A stretch of 16,159 nt of DNA from Flavobacteriia bacterium (lineage in GTDB: Bacteria > Bacteroidota > Bacteroidia > Flavobacteriales > Flavobacteriaceae), in NCBI GenBank assembly GCA_011330545.1, contig DRQI01000242.1, positions 1 to 16,159 of the forward strand, read 5' to 3'. Made by a program: the position numbers and the translations under genes. Within the stretch, counting starts at the first letter, position 1, and the number at the start of each line of letters is the position of its first letter. Of this stretch, positions 1 to 7,900 are shown one piece after another. The notes beneath the pieces were generated by a model. The model had not been told where the DNA came from and did not search any database. It saw nothing but the letters and a program-made list of their open reading frames with translations.

Positions 1-186
1 ACTCAAAATCATCACTCCATAATATTTCAAATTGGCTAATATCACAGGTATTAAACCCAACATTAAAAAGTTAACTATCTTTTGAAACTATGGTTTTATA
101 TAGTTCTGAATTTTTGATATTTGGATTTGGGCATTAATCAACGTAACGGTAACTGAAAAGAGAATTAGTAAGATGCTTTTTTTCAT
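1..186 (-). pseudogene. Broken secreted DUF4440/NTF2-like protein gene, 5' part only
   Basis: The ATG at 186 begins a typical signal peptide (MKKSILLILFSV, then a hydrophobic core ending LINAQ). Its frame stops at 90-88. From about 130 another frame reads PNPNIKNSELYKTIVSKDS, meets a TAA at 73-71, then continues LFNVGFNTCDISQFEILW and SDDFE to the window edge. Joined, this resembles the N-terminus of flavobacterial DUF4440 (NTF2-like fold) exported proteins, which commonly carry a 'DSxLFxxxFNxCD' segment and an 'SDDFEFYHD'-like segment. Two independent lesions, a frameshift in a CCAAAT-type repeat near 121-131 and a nonsense codon where Leu (TTA) is expected, point to a decaying gene. An in-frame ATG at 282 would extend the signal peptide upstream by 32 residues, but that extension does not look like a secretion signal. 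The 3' part lies outside the window. Family assignment is by recognition only. Sequencing error is possible but would need two errors. Confidence 0.6.
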
Positions 187-328
187 ATTATATTGTTTAT
201 CCTTATCGTTTAAGACATCAGGAAAAGAATTTGTTACAATCGTTGGTTTTAATACCCAACTTCTTAATAAACACATTATCATATTTATTTACCTTCAAAT
301 TTATCTTTTTTATCCAATTAATAAAAAA

Positions 329-943
329 CTACAATAACTCATATCTAACGGTTAATTGATAGATTTTTTGATCTTCAGTGTAAAAATAGAGAGCTTCTTT
401 TGTCTTTAGGTAATTATCATCTTTAATCATAAGTAGTTTTCCTAATTTTTTATGGCTTTTTTTGGCTATTACATTGGCTTTTTGTTCTGCATCTTTAAGT
501 GCATTTTTTACTAATTCTTCTTTTTGTTTATTAGTTATTTCTAAAACTACGTCTTTATACAAAATAACCACACCATCACTCTTAATAGATAATAAGTTAG
601 CAAATTCTTCTTTCGATGAGGTTTCAAAATATAAAACTGTACCATTATTGTCTGAATTATACATGGTATATTTCAGTTTGCTTTCTATAAATCTATCTTT
701 TTTTAAACCATTGTTTTTTAATTTTTTATAATAACTTTCTTTAATGTTTTTAAGTGTAATATCTTCTTTGTTTATTGAGTTATATACTTGGTTTTTTGAA
801 ATTACAATATTTGCTATGTATTTTATAGGTTTTGGGATAAAGTAAGCTTTGCCAATAGTTTGTACATAAGGTTTTAAATCTTCTTGGGAATAGCTAAAAA
901 TTGAACTAAATACGAATAAAAGGGTAAAGATTGTTTTATACAT
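329..943 (-). CDS. Secreted SIMPL (DUF541)-like protein
   Basis: This is a 204-residue protein with a signal peptide (residues 1 to about 20, ending FSYSQ). It is probably periplasmic, or outer-membrane associated through partners. The body resembles a small SIMPL/DUF541 domain: an opening strand with a 'TIGKAYFIPKP' pattern, a helix of the ITLKNIKESYYKKLKNNGL type, and near the C-terminus the family-like helix 'ALKDAEQKANVIAKK' followed by 'LGKLL'. SIMPL proteins are poorly understood and are linked to envelope or stress functions; no catalytic residues are known. I chose the ATG at 943. The upstream in-frame codon at 952 is TTG and adds only three residues (M-K-T). The gene lies 25 bases after the 267-residue lipoprotein gene and is probably the last intact gene of the leftward operon. 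Similarity to SIMPL is moderate; it may be a distant relative only. Confidence 0.7.
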   Translation of the reverse strand: MYKTIFTLLFVFSSIFSYSQEDLKPYVQTIGKAYFIPKPIKYIANIVISKNQVYNSINKEDITLKNIKESYYKKLKNNGLKKDRFIESKLKYTMYNSDNNGTVLYFETSSKEEFANLLSIKSDGVVILYKDVVLEITNKQKEELVKNALKDAEQKANVIAKKSHKKLGKLLMIKDDNYLKTKEALYFYTEDQKIYQLTVRYELL

Positions 944-968
944 GGTTTTCAATTTTAAGGTTATTTTT

Positions 969-1772
969 TTATAAATTTCTGTTTTGATATTCTATGGTAT
1001 AATTGGTTTCTACACCGGCTACTAGTGTACGAGAAGAAAAACTTTTAAGATTGTCGTTAGAATCTCTTTCAAAATTTTCAAAAATGCGATGATTTAATGA
1101 TTGAAAATTGACTTTTTCTATTTTGAAAGGATATAAATAATATAAATTCACAGTTAAACTGCCAAAAGTGGATATTTCAGACCAAATAATTAATTCGGGC
1201 TGTTGTCGTAAGTTTTTAAAAGGTCCTGTTTCTTGGTTATCAAAATTTATATTGCGATCAATTACAGCAGAACCACTTATAGAATAAAAAACGTCTTTAT
1301 TATCAAAATTAAATTCTAAAGGGAAATTAGCCAAATCACCATCTATGGTATACATATTACTTTGCGGATCATAACTGGTAATCATATCAAAATTACTTTC
1401 TTCACCTTGAAAATGTATTGAAGTGATTACGCCAAAATCATCATGGTTAAAAGTGGTGGTGGTTTGTTTGTTGTTTAAGCTAGTGGTTTTAATTTCTTTA
1501 ATGTCATTATTTTGAGTGTATTCCAAACGTATTGTTTTAAAAGATTCTTCTGATATGGTACCACTGGTATAGTCAAAGTTAATTGTTGTGATTAGGTTGT
1601 TGTTATTATAAATAAAAGTTAATTCACGGCTATTTGATAACCCTCCTAAAATATTATCAATAACTATTTTTTTAGGGAAATACCCTTTTGGGGCATTATC
1701 ATTGTCTTTGCTGCAATTAATTACAACAATTGAAGAGATAATAAGTAATAAATTTTTAATTAAAGTTTTCAT
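969..1772 (-). CDS. Lipoprotein of unknown function, YD/DUF4595-like strands
   Basis: This is a 267-residue predicted lipoprotein. The signal peptide has Lys2 and Lys6, a Leu/Ile-rich core and a lipobox ending VVIN-Cys20. The mature protein begins CSKDNDN, a short acidic/polar segment like the lipoprotein export signals of Bacteroidota that direct proteins to the cell surface (inference). The rest is rich in alternating beta-strand patterns such as 'LTFIYNNNNLITTINFDY', 'IRLEYTQNNDIKEIKT' and 'TTTTFNHDDFGVITSIHF'. These resemble the YD-repeat-like strands of DUF4595-type lipoproteins, which are common and uncharacterised in this phylum. No enzyme motif is visible. It follows the repeat-propeller lipoprotein gene with a 14-base gap and precedes the SIMPL-like gene, consistent with one transcript. 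The start ATG is fixed by the signal peptide. Confidence 0.8.
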   Translation of the reverse strand: MKTLIKNLLLIISSIVVINCSKDNDNAPKGYFPKKIVIDNILGGLSNSRELTFIYNNNNLITTINFDYTSGTISEESFKTIRLEYTQNNDIKEIKTTSLNNKQTTTTFNHDDFGVITSIHFQGEESNFDMITSYDPQSNMYTIDGDLANFPLEFNFDNKDVFYSISGSAVIDRNINFDNQETGPFKNLRQQPELIIWSEISTFGSLTVNLYYLYPFKIEKVNFQSLNHRIFENFERDSNDNLKSFSSRTLVAGVETNYTIEYQNRNL

Positions 1773-1786
1773 TTATCGTTTTTTAA

Positions 1787-2803
1787 TTAGTTTAAATATA
1801 TATCCCAAGCATAAGAATCCTCAGAACTATCTGATAAATCAGTAGATGTGCCATCTTTCCATATAGTAGCAACATATTTATTGCCATCATGAACATAACC
1901 TACCACTATTGGTTTTACGTTATCTAATGCTATTCCTAAAGCTCGATCTCTTATAGGACTTCCTGCTGATAATGCTTTAATTTCACCATTAATCCACATT
2001 ACTGCTTTAAGTCCATTATATCCAACCACATAAACATTGTTATTTTTAACGGCTACGTCAATAGCTTTAGCATGCTGATTGCCATCAGATAAATTTATAG
2101 TACTTCCATTTTTCCAAAGTTTTGCTACTTCATTTCCATTAATAAATTCCATACCCACTACATAAACATCATTGTTGTTTACCGTAACCGAATAGGCTTC
2201 TGCTTCATTAGAGCCGTCAGTTAAATTGATTGCAGTACCATTTTTCCAGAGTTTTGCAATAGTATTTGCACCTAGAGATTCATAACCTGCCACATAGATA
2301 TCATTATTTATAACGGTAATTGATTGTGCATAGGCATCATGGCTGCCATTGGTTAAATTTGTAACAACTCCATTTTTCCACATTTTTGCTACAAAAGTGT
2401 CAGCATCTGTTTCGAATTCGTAACCAACAACGTAAACATCGTTATTTGCAATGGTAACTGAAGTAGCTACTGAAGTAAAGGCGTTGGTTGACAGATCTAT
2501 AGCTTCTCCGTTTTTCCAAAGTGTGGCTTTTTTGGTAAGATTTTTTTTCTCAAATCCGGCAAGATAAACATCGTTATTTTGAACTGCTACAGAAAAAACG
2601 GATGCGGTATAGGTGCCATCGGCTAATTCATTAGGTGTTGCATTTTCCCATAAGGTGGGAATGTTTCCCTCTTTACCTGCTATATAGGTAACTGAAGATG
2701 CAGAACCTGATGGATTATTAGGTAAATTATCCTCACTTTTACTACAACTTATGGCTACGTAAAATAGTACTAGTAAAAGGCTGTATTTTAATATTGTTTT
2801 CAT
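1787..2803 (-). CDS. Lipoprotein built of seven repeats, probable seven-bladed beta-propeller
   Basis: This is a 338-residue lipoprotein with a signal peptide, lipobox YVAIS-Cys20 and a Ser/Asn-rich linker to about residue 37. The rest, to the last residue, is seven tandem repeats with the pattern 'NNDVYVxGxE...AKLWKNGxxxxLxDGxxxAxAxSVxV'. The conserved Trp occurs at residues 52, 96, 142, 186, 230, 270 and 315, spacings of 40 to 46. Seven such units strongly suggest a closed seven-bladed propeller, a binding scaffold rather than an enzyme; no catalytic motif is visible. The repeats are also visible in DNA: a 20-base 'ccatttttcca...' element recurs at 2106, 2238 and 2370, exactly 132 bases apart, so the middle blades arose by recent duplication. 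It lies between the LamG lipoprotein and the 267-residue lipoprotein in the same operon. It is probably surface exposed (CSKSEDN after the lipid anchor). Ligand unknown. Confidence 0.85.
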   Translation of the reverse strand: MKTILKYSLLLVLFYVAISCSKSEDNLPNNPSGSASSVTYIAGKEGNIPTLWENATPNELADGTYTASVFSVAVQNNDVYLAGFEKKNLTKKATLWKNGEAIDLSTNAFTSVATSVTIANNDVYVVGYEFETDADTFVAKMWKNGVVTNLTNGSHDAYAQSITVINNDIYVAGYESLGANTIAKLWKNGTAINLTDGSNEAEAYSVTVNNNDVYVVGMEFINGNEVAKLWKNGSTINLSDGNQHAKAIDVAVKNNNVYVVGYNGLKAVMWINGEIKALSAGSPIRDRALGIALDNVKPIVVGYVHDGNKYVATIWKDGTSTDLSDSSEDSYAWDIYLN

Positions 2804-2834
2804 AGATAGTAAATATTTAACTCGTTTTTGTAGA

Positions 2835-3599
2835 TTAATTTAAATACAGACTTTGAATTTCGTCATCGGTAAGAGCTCTGTCATAAAAAAAGAGTTCATC
2901 TATATTGCCTCTCCAAAATTCATCTATTTTAGAATTAGCTCCCAGTACAAATTGGCTATATGGTTGTAAAATGGGAATGAACTGTGTATCGACAAATTCT
3001 CCAAGCTGTATACTTTTAACATTAATGCCATTAACGTAAAGTTTCAAGTATTCTGAATTAACTGTATAAACTAGGTGTGTCCATACACCAACTTCTGAGG
3101 GGTAAGATGTATTTGAACCTATTGCAGTGATATCTTCCTCATTATCTTCAACTAAATAATTATAATTTACAGATACTTTAGCGGGTAGTTTTGAATTTGT
3201 TTGTATGCCAATTGCTTGTATACCACTTTCAGCTAACAGGGTGCGATACAAGTCTGCAGTAATATCATTTCTTAACCAAAAAGCAATAGTGGTTTGATAG
3301 TTTGGTGAAGAAATAATATGTGATGCTAAGGTTATATTAAGATATTGTGCATTGCCATCAAAGTAAATACTTGAATTTTGATTGCCATTTCTATCCTCAG
3401 CAAAATTAGGTTGGTTATCAGATGTTGTAACAATGGTATTTGGAGTTACTACATCTTCCCAATCGCCATCGAACGGAAAGTAGGCAACCAATCCTTCTGT
3501 AGGATAATTGTTTGTATTATTTGAGTCGTCATTATTATTGCAACTTATCGCTAAAAGGGATATTAAAATAAAGAGGCTCTTTTTAAAGATTGTTTTCAT
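2835..3599 (-). CDS. LamG-like jelly-roll lipoprotein
   Basis: This is a 254-residue lipoprotein with signal peptide and lipobox LLAIS-Cys20, followed by an Asn/Asp-rich linker (CNNNDDSNN). Residues from about 36 to 250 form a single concanavalin A-like/LamG domain. Its hallmarks are the opening 'GLVAYFPFDGDWEDV', 'SSIYFDGNAQYLNI', 'TIAFWLRND', 'WTHLVYTVNSEYLKLYVNG' and the closing 'GNIDELFFYDRALTDDEI'. LamG domains bind carbohydrates or proteins at the cell surface; as a stand-alone domain here it is probably a binding protein, not a hydrolase. Glu and Asp residues exist, but the active-site pattern of GH16-type enzymes was not seen. It lies 11 bases after the 383-residue lipoprotein gene and 31 bases before the propeller lipoprotein gene. 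Confidence 0.88.
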   Translation of the reverse strand: MKTIFKKSLFILISLLAISCNNNDDSNNTNNYPTEGLVAYFPFDGDWEDVVTPNTIVTTSDNQPNFAEDRNGNQNSSIYFDGNAQYLNITLASHIISSPNYQTTIAFWLRNDITADLYRTLLAESGIQAIGIQTNSKLPAKVSVNYNYLVEDNEEDITAIGSNTSYPSEVGVWTHLVYTVNSEYLKLYVNGINVKSIQLGEFVDTQFIPILQPYSQFVLGANSKIDEFWRGNIDELFFYDRALTDDEIQSLYLN

Positions 3600-3610
3600 G
3601 TCTTGGATTA

Positions 3611-4762
3611 TTAAAATTCAAATAGGATTTTCACTAATTTTATTATACCTCCATTGTTTATTACCATATATAAAGTTTCATTAGAATCGTAATAAACGCC
3701 TTGAACTCTTCCAAAGTAATCTTCATTGGTTAACCGTAACGGAACAATACTTATAGACCGTTCGTGTTCGAAAGCCGAAACATCATCACCAGCTGCATTA
3801 AAGCCAATATTAAAAATATGTAAGTTGTAAGAATCGCATACAATAAGTTTAGATTTGCCTTTTGCATACCCCATTCCGCGAATTCTAAGACGTGAGGATG
3901 GCACATCATAAAAAGCAAATGATGATACCCCTTGTTGCTCATTTAATATATTTACATCATGGTAATTAAACGATTTTGTATTACGATTATAGCTAATAAA
4001 ATCTCTACCACTTCCATTGGTAACAGCATGACACCTGTAACGATTTGGTGTAAATGGAATATCATCAACGGCAGGAGGATGAAACGCCGGATTAAAGGGT
4101 TGATAGGTACGAAATTTATTATTACCCTCTAAAATCGAAAGTAGTTCAAATGGGTTGGTATCATAAACACCAATTGAAGTGGCTGTTTGGCCAATACCTG
4201 TAACTTCTTCTACAAAACTCAAATCTGATTTTTTAAAGCGTATATACCTTCCTTCGGCTGCGGAAGGGTTAGGTATCAATAAATGGTCATCAAAGCCATC
4301 AAGGTTATTAAAGTTATCACCTGAAAAAAAAGTAGTAACATCAACATTCTTATCCGAACTAATAACAAGTGTTTCTATGACATCATCTAAATTATTTACA
4401 CTATTGTCTTTGGTCATTGTACCACCAGGAAAGGCAAAAGTGTTTCCACCATCATAAGATATCGGCTGGCCTCCAAATAAAAAATAAGAAACTTGATTAT
4501 TTTTAAATTCGTAGGTATTAAAATCTGCAGGAGAAATAGATACGGTATTCAAATCGCCATAAAAGATTTGAAAGGCTTCACCATTGGCTCCAAAAAATAG
4601 GGCATCAGGCTGGTTTCCAGTATTGTCAAATTTCCATAGGCCGACAAATTCATCGGCATAATCTGGAGGGGTTTGTGGAGTAGAATCATTCTTAGTACAT
4701 GAGATAAAAAGAATAATAGTAAATAATAGAAGGACTGTTTTGATTTTTTTTAGATTTTTCAT
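3611..4762 (-). CDS. Lipoprotein of unknown function, first gene of operon
   Basis: This is a 383-residue lipoprotein. Its signal peptide has a Lys-rich start and lipobox LFIS-Cys22, followed by TKNDSTPQTPP. I do not recognise a named family. The N-terminal third (about residues 35 to 110: 'EFVGLWKFDNTG', 'PDALFFGANGEAFQIFYGD', 'YEFKNNQVSYF') resembles a small lipocalin-like 'deviation from baseline' barrel. The C-terminal half has propeller-like strands ('RDFISYNRNTKSFNYHDV', 'SKLIVCDSYNLHIFNIGF', 'RVQGVYYDSNETLYMVINN') reminiscent of NHL/SMP-30 repeats. Both statements are pattern impressions. It is the first gene downstream of the hybrid sensor-regulator gene, after a 221-base intergenic region, so it probably leads the operon. 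A second ATG at 4769 is out of frame. No catalytic motif is visible. Confidence 0.75.
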   Translation of the reverse strand: MKNLKKIKTVLLLFTIILFISCTKNDSTPQTPPDYADEFVGLWKFDNTGNQPDALFFGANGEAFQIFYGDLNTVSISPADFNTYEFKNNQVSYFLFGGQPISYDGGNTFAFPGGTMTKDNSVNNLDDVIETLVISSDKNVDVTTFFSGDNFNNLDGFDDHLLIPNPSAAEGRYIRFKKSDLSFVEEVTGIGQTATSIGVYDTNPFELLSILEGNNKFRTYQPFNPAFHPPAVDDIPFTPNRYRCHAVTNGSGRDFISYNRNTKSFNYHDVNILNEQQGVSSFAFYDVPSSRLRIRGMGYAKGKSKLIVCDSYNLHIFNIGFNAAGDDVSAFEHERSISIVPLRLTNEDYFGRVQGVYYDSNETLYMVINNGGIIKLVKILFEF

Positions 4763-4869
4763 TTTTCATTTTTTTTAATTTGTAATAGTTAATTTTTGTT
4801 TTCCTCTTTCAAAGAAAAAGTTCATATTAATGCGTGTTAAATTAATTGGGCAGGCTTGGTTGTAAGAAC

Positions 4870-4908
4870 AGGTTTTATTAATAATGGTTTTAATCAATAA
4901 TAAAACCT
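4870..4908. repeat. Perfect 11-bp inverted repeat with 17-base loop
   Basis: The left arm aggttttatta (4870-4880) is exactly complementary to the right arm taataaaacct (4898-4908). In the leftward direction it is not followed by a clear T tract, so it is not a typical intrinsic terminator for the regulator gene. It could be a dyad operator, a leader hairpin, or a weak terminator. It lies between the -7-like box and the first lipoprotein gene. Confidence 0.5.
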
Positions 4909-4920
4909 ATTTGTTGGAAG

Positions 4921-4928
4921 CAAAAGTA
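4921..4928 (-). promoter_or_regulatory. Possible Bacteroidota -7 element for the lipoprotein operon
   Basis: On the minus strand these bases read TACTTTTG, matching the Bacteroidota sigma-ABfr -7 consensus TAnnTTTG. No TTG was found at the expected -33 spacing. It would give a leader of roughly 150 bases that contains the 4870-4908 inverted repeat. In AT-rich DNA such a match can occur by chance. Confidence 0.3.
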
Positions 4929-4983
4929 GGAGAAGGGTATGGTTGTGAATTGGACTAATGTTTCAAATGATAGGACTATTGTA

Positions 4984-7900
4984 TCATTTGCTGTCGGATG
5001 TAGGTTTTTGTTGCATTTCTCGCCAATTCTTAGGCGTGCTATTTAATTTCTTTTTAAATATTTTTATAAAATATCCAGAGTCAGAATAACCTATTTGATA
5101 AGCAATTTCATTTATATCTAGACGGGTATGTAATAGCAATTGTTTTGCTTTTTCAATTCTAATATGATTGATATATTCGGTAGTTGACATCTCGGTAAGC
5201 ATTCTTATCTTTCTGTGTAATTGGCTTCTGCTTAAACCGAGTTCTTGGGCTAGGCTTTCGATGTTAATAATTTTATCTTTATTAAATACGATGTTATGTA
5301 ATTTTTCAATAAAATCTAAATCTTTGGGTGCTAATAAGGCATTGACTTCCTTTTCAACATTGAAATACTTTTTAAAATAACGTGCCCTGAGTTTTTGTTT
5401 GTTGAGAAGGTTTTGTATTACTGCCAATAATTCTTGTTCTTCAAAAGGTTTTTCTAAATATGCATCAATACCCAATTTATATCCTTCTTTTTTATTTTCT
5501 AAGTTTGATAAGGCACTTACCATAATAAACGGAATATGCGAGGTTGTCCAATCTTTTCTAAGTTCTTTACACAGTTCAAAACCGTCCATAATAGGCATAA
5601 TAGCATCGCTTAAAATAAAATCACAACGATTTTTCTTTACATACTGCAATGCTCTTTCTCCGTTTTTAAAGTAGGTAACATGATATGTTTCATTAAGAAT
5701 ATCGCGATAATAATCGAGTAAACTTTCATTGTCATCAACTACTACCAAATAAAATTCTTTATTTAATGTAACCTTAGAATTGGGTTGTGACAAGCCTGTA
5801 TCATTTTCAGGATTTATACTGCTTTCACTTTGTTGAACAGGAAGTGTTATTGTAAAGGTTGTCCCTTGATTTACAATACTGTCAACCGTTATTTTACCGT
5901 CCATCAACTGAATAATTTCTTTGGATAATGACATGCCAATACCTGAGCCTAGATTGTTTGCTAGGTCAAAGGTTTTGTAATACCTGTCAAATATTTTTGG
6001 CAAATGTTCGGGCTCTATGCCTTTGCCTGTATCACTTACTTTTATGATAAAACTTGATGAATTTGGGATTAAGAGCTCGAGTGTTATAGTTCCGTTTTGT
6101 GGAGTAAATTTTAACGCATTGCTAATCAAATTAAAAATAACTTTTTTTAAATTTTGCACGTCTATACTAGAAATGAGGCTTTCGGTTTCACTCTTAAATA
6201 AAAGTTTTTTTTTATGATTTGCCGCTCTTGATTCAAATAAAGAGATACATTGTTTTAAAAATAGAACAACGTCTTTTGTAGCATAGTTTAATTCAAACTT
6301 TTTAACATCTATCGCCGCTAAATCTAACATCTGATTTACTAAACTCAACAATTCTTTTGAACTTCTTTTTATAGCGTTGATAGCTTTTTTTTGTTCTTCG
6401 GTAATTTCTTTTTTAGCCAATATAGAAGTATTGCCTTTGATTAGTGTTAATGGTGTTTTAATTTCGTGTGAAATTTCGGCATACAATTTAGATTTTACCT
6501 TATTTATTTCTTTTAGATTATTTATTTTATTCGTTGCAATTATTCTGCTTTTAAACTCTATATAGAAATAATAAATTAAACCGGTTAGTAAAATAAAATA
6601 GATAAGCCAAGCTAAAAAAGTGTTATAAAATGGCTTTTTTACAACAATTTCAATATTTTTTTTATTAGGTTTAAAAAGTTGATTATTAGCTTTTAATTCT
6701 AAATTATAATGGCCAGGTGGCATATTAACCAATGAAAAAGAGTTGTTGTTATCTATATTTATCCAAGACTTGTATAATCCATTAATTTTATAGGAATAAT
6801 TAGTTTCTTCAGGATTAAAACAATTGGGCAAAGTAAATTTTATATTTAGATTGCCATAATTATAAGGTAAAACGATTTTTTTATTAAGATCAAATTTGAA
6901 TTTTTCATTTTCATTATCAGAAAAAATAGATTCTACAATCAATGGGTTATTGTTTTCTTTTAATAAATTTAGATTTTTTGCATTAAAAGTTACTATTTTA
7001 TTTTCGGTGCCAAAAAATAGTTGATTGCCTTTGCTAAAGCTAGAACTCAATAGAAATTCATCAGATGATAATCCATACTTTTTGTTAAAGTTGGTAAAAG
7101 TTTCTGTTTTGATGTTAAATTTAAATAATCCTTTCGAATTTGTGCCTAACCATAAGTTGCCTAAATTATCCGATTCTATAGTTAATAATTTAGGGTCTGT
7201 AAGTCCATTTTTTACATTCCAATTTTTAAAAGTCCCATTATTATTATTGTATCGATGTAAACCGTTTTCTGTAGCTAAATATAAAGTATCCTTATAATTG
7301 TGTAAATCAAAAACAATATTATTTGTTAGTCCGTTTTTTTTATTGGCTTGAATATTTTTAATGTGGTTTAAATCACCATTTTTTAAAATGTATAATCCTT
7401 CCATGGTTGCTATCCAAATATCTTTTTTATAAACCAACATATCAGCAATTACTGTTGAACTAAATTGCGAATTACTTTTATTCTTTAAAGATTTAAGTGT
7501 GATATCTTCAGTATTAAATAATAAAAAATTATAACTACCACCAATGAAAATTTTATCTTTAAATGGTAAAATTTTCCAAATTCGGCCATTTGTACCGTAA
7601 GCAGATAAACTAAAGCCTTTCTTTTGGTTGGATTTTAAGTTTATTTGCCAAAAATAGTTTTGCTTTTTGTTATTTCTACCTGCTACATATAGGTAGTTTT
7701 TATAAAAACGCAAGGCTGTAATATTGCCGGAAACTATTTTTTTAGATGAGCCATTTTTAGCATACCGTACCAATCCATCTTTATTAGCAATCCATAAATA
7801 ATTATTGTCTAAATAGATTTCACGTATTCCTTTTTGAGGAATAAATTGCCAACCATTATTTGCATTTTTATAGGTATTACTATTTTTATCTAAATAAAAA

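Larger units (their letters stand above)
4763..4983 (-). promoter_or_regulatory. Intergenic promoter/leader region of the lipoprotein operon
   Basis: This is the longest gene-free stretch in the window, between the stop of the hybrid regulator gene and the first lipoprotein gene. I see no open frame of note. It contains a perfect 11-bp inverted repeat (4870-4908) and a -7-like box (4921-4928) oriented toward the operon, and should hold any binding site of the AraC domain encoded upstream. The position is seen; the regulatory role is inferred. Confidence 0.45.

Noticed and set aside
242..260. Small inverted repeat gttgg...ccaac downstream of the SIMPL-like gene
   Set aside because: The stem is only five base pairs with no T tract, too weak to call an operon terminator.
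187..282. In-frame upstream extension of the broken gene's signal peptide to an ATG at 282
   Set aside because: The added residues do not resemble a signal peptide or known domain, and the MKKSILL start at 186 is a standard exported-protein start.
296..303. TAAATTTG on the minus strand, a -7-like match between the SIMPL-like gene and the broken gene
   Set aside because: It has no partner -33 element at suitable spacing and lies in very AT-rich DNA where such matches arise by chance.
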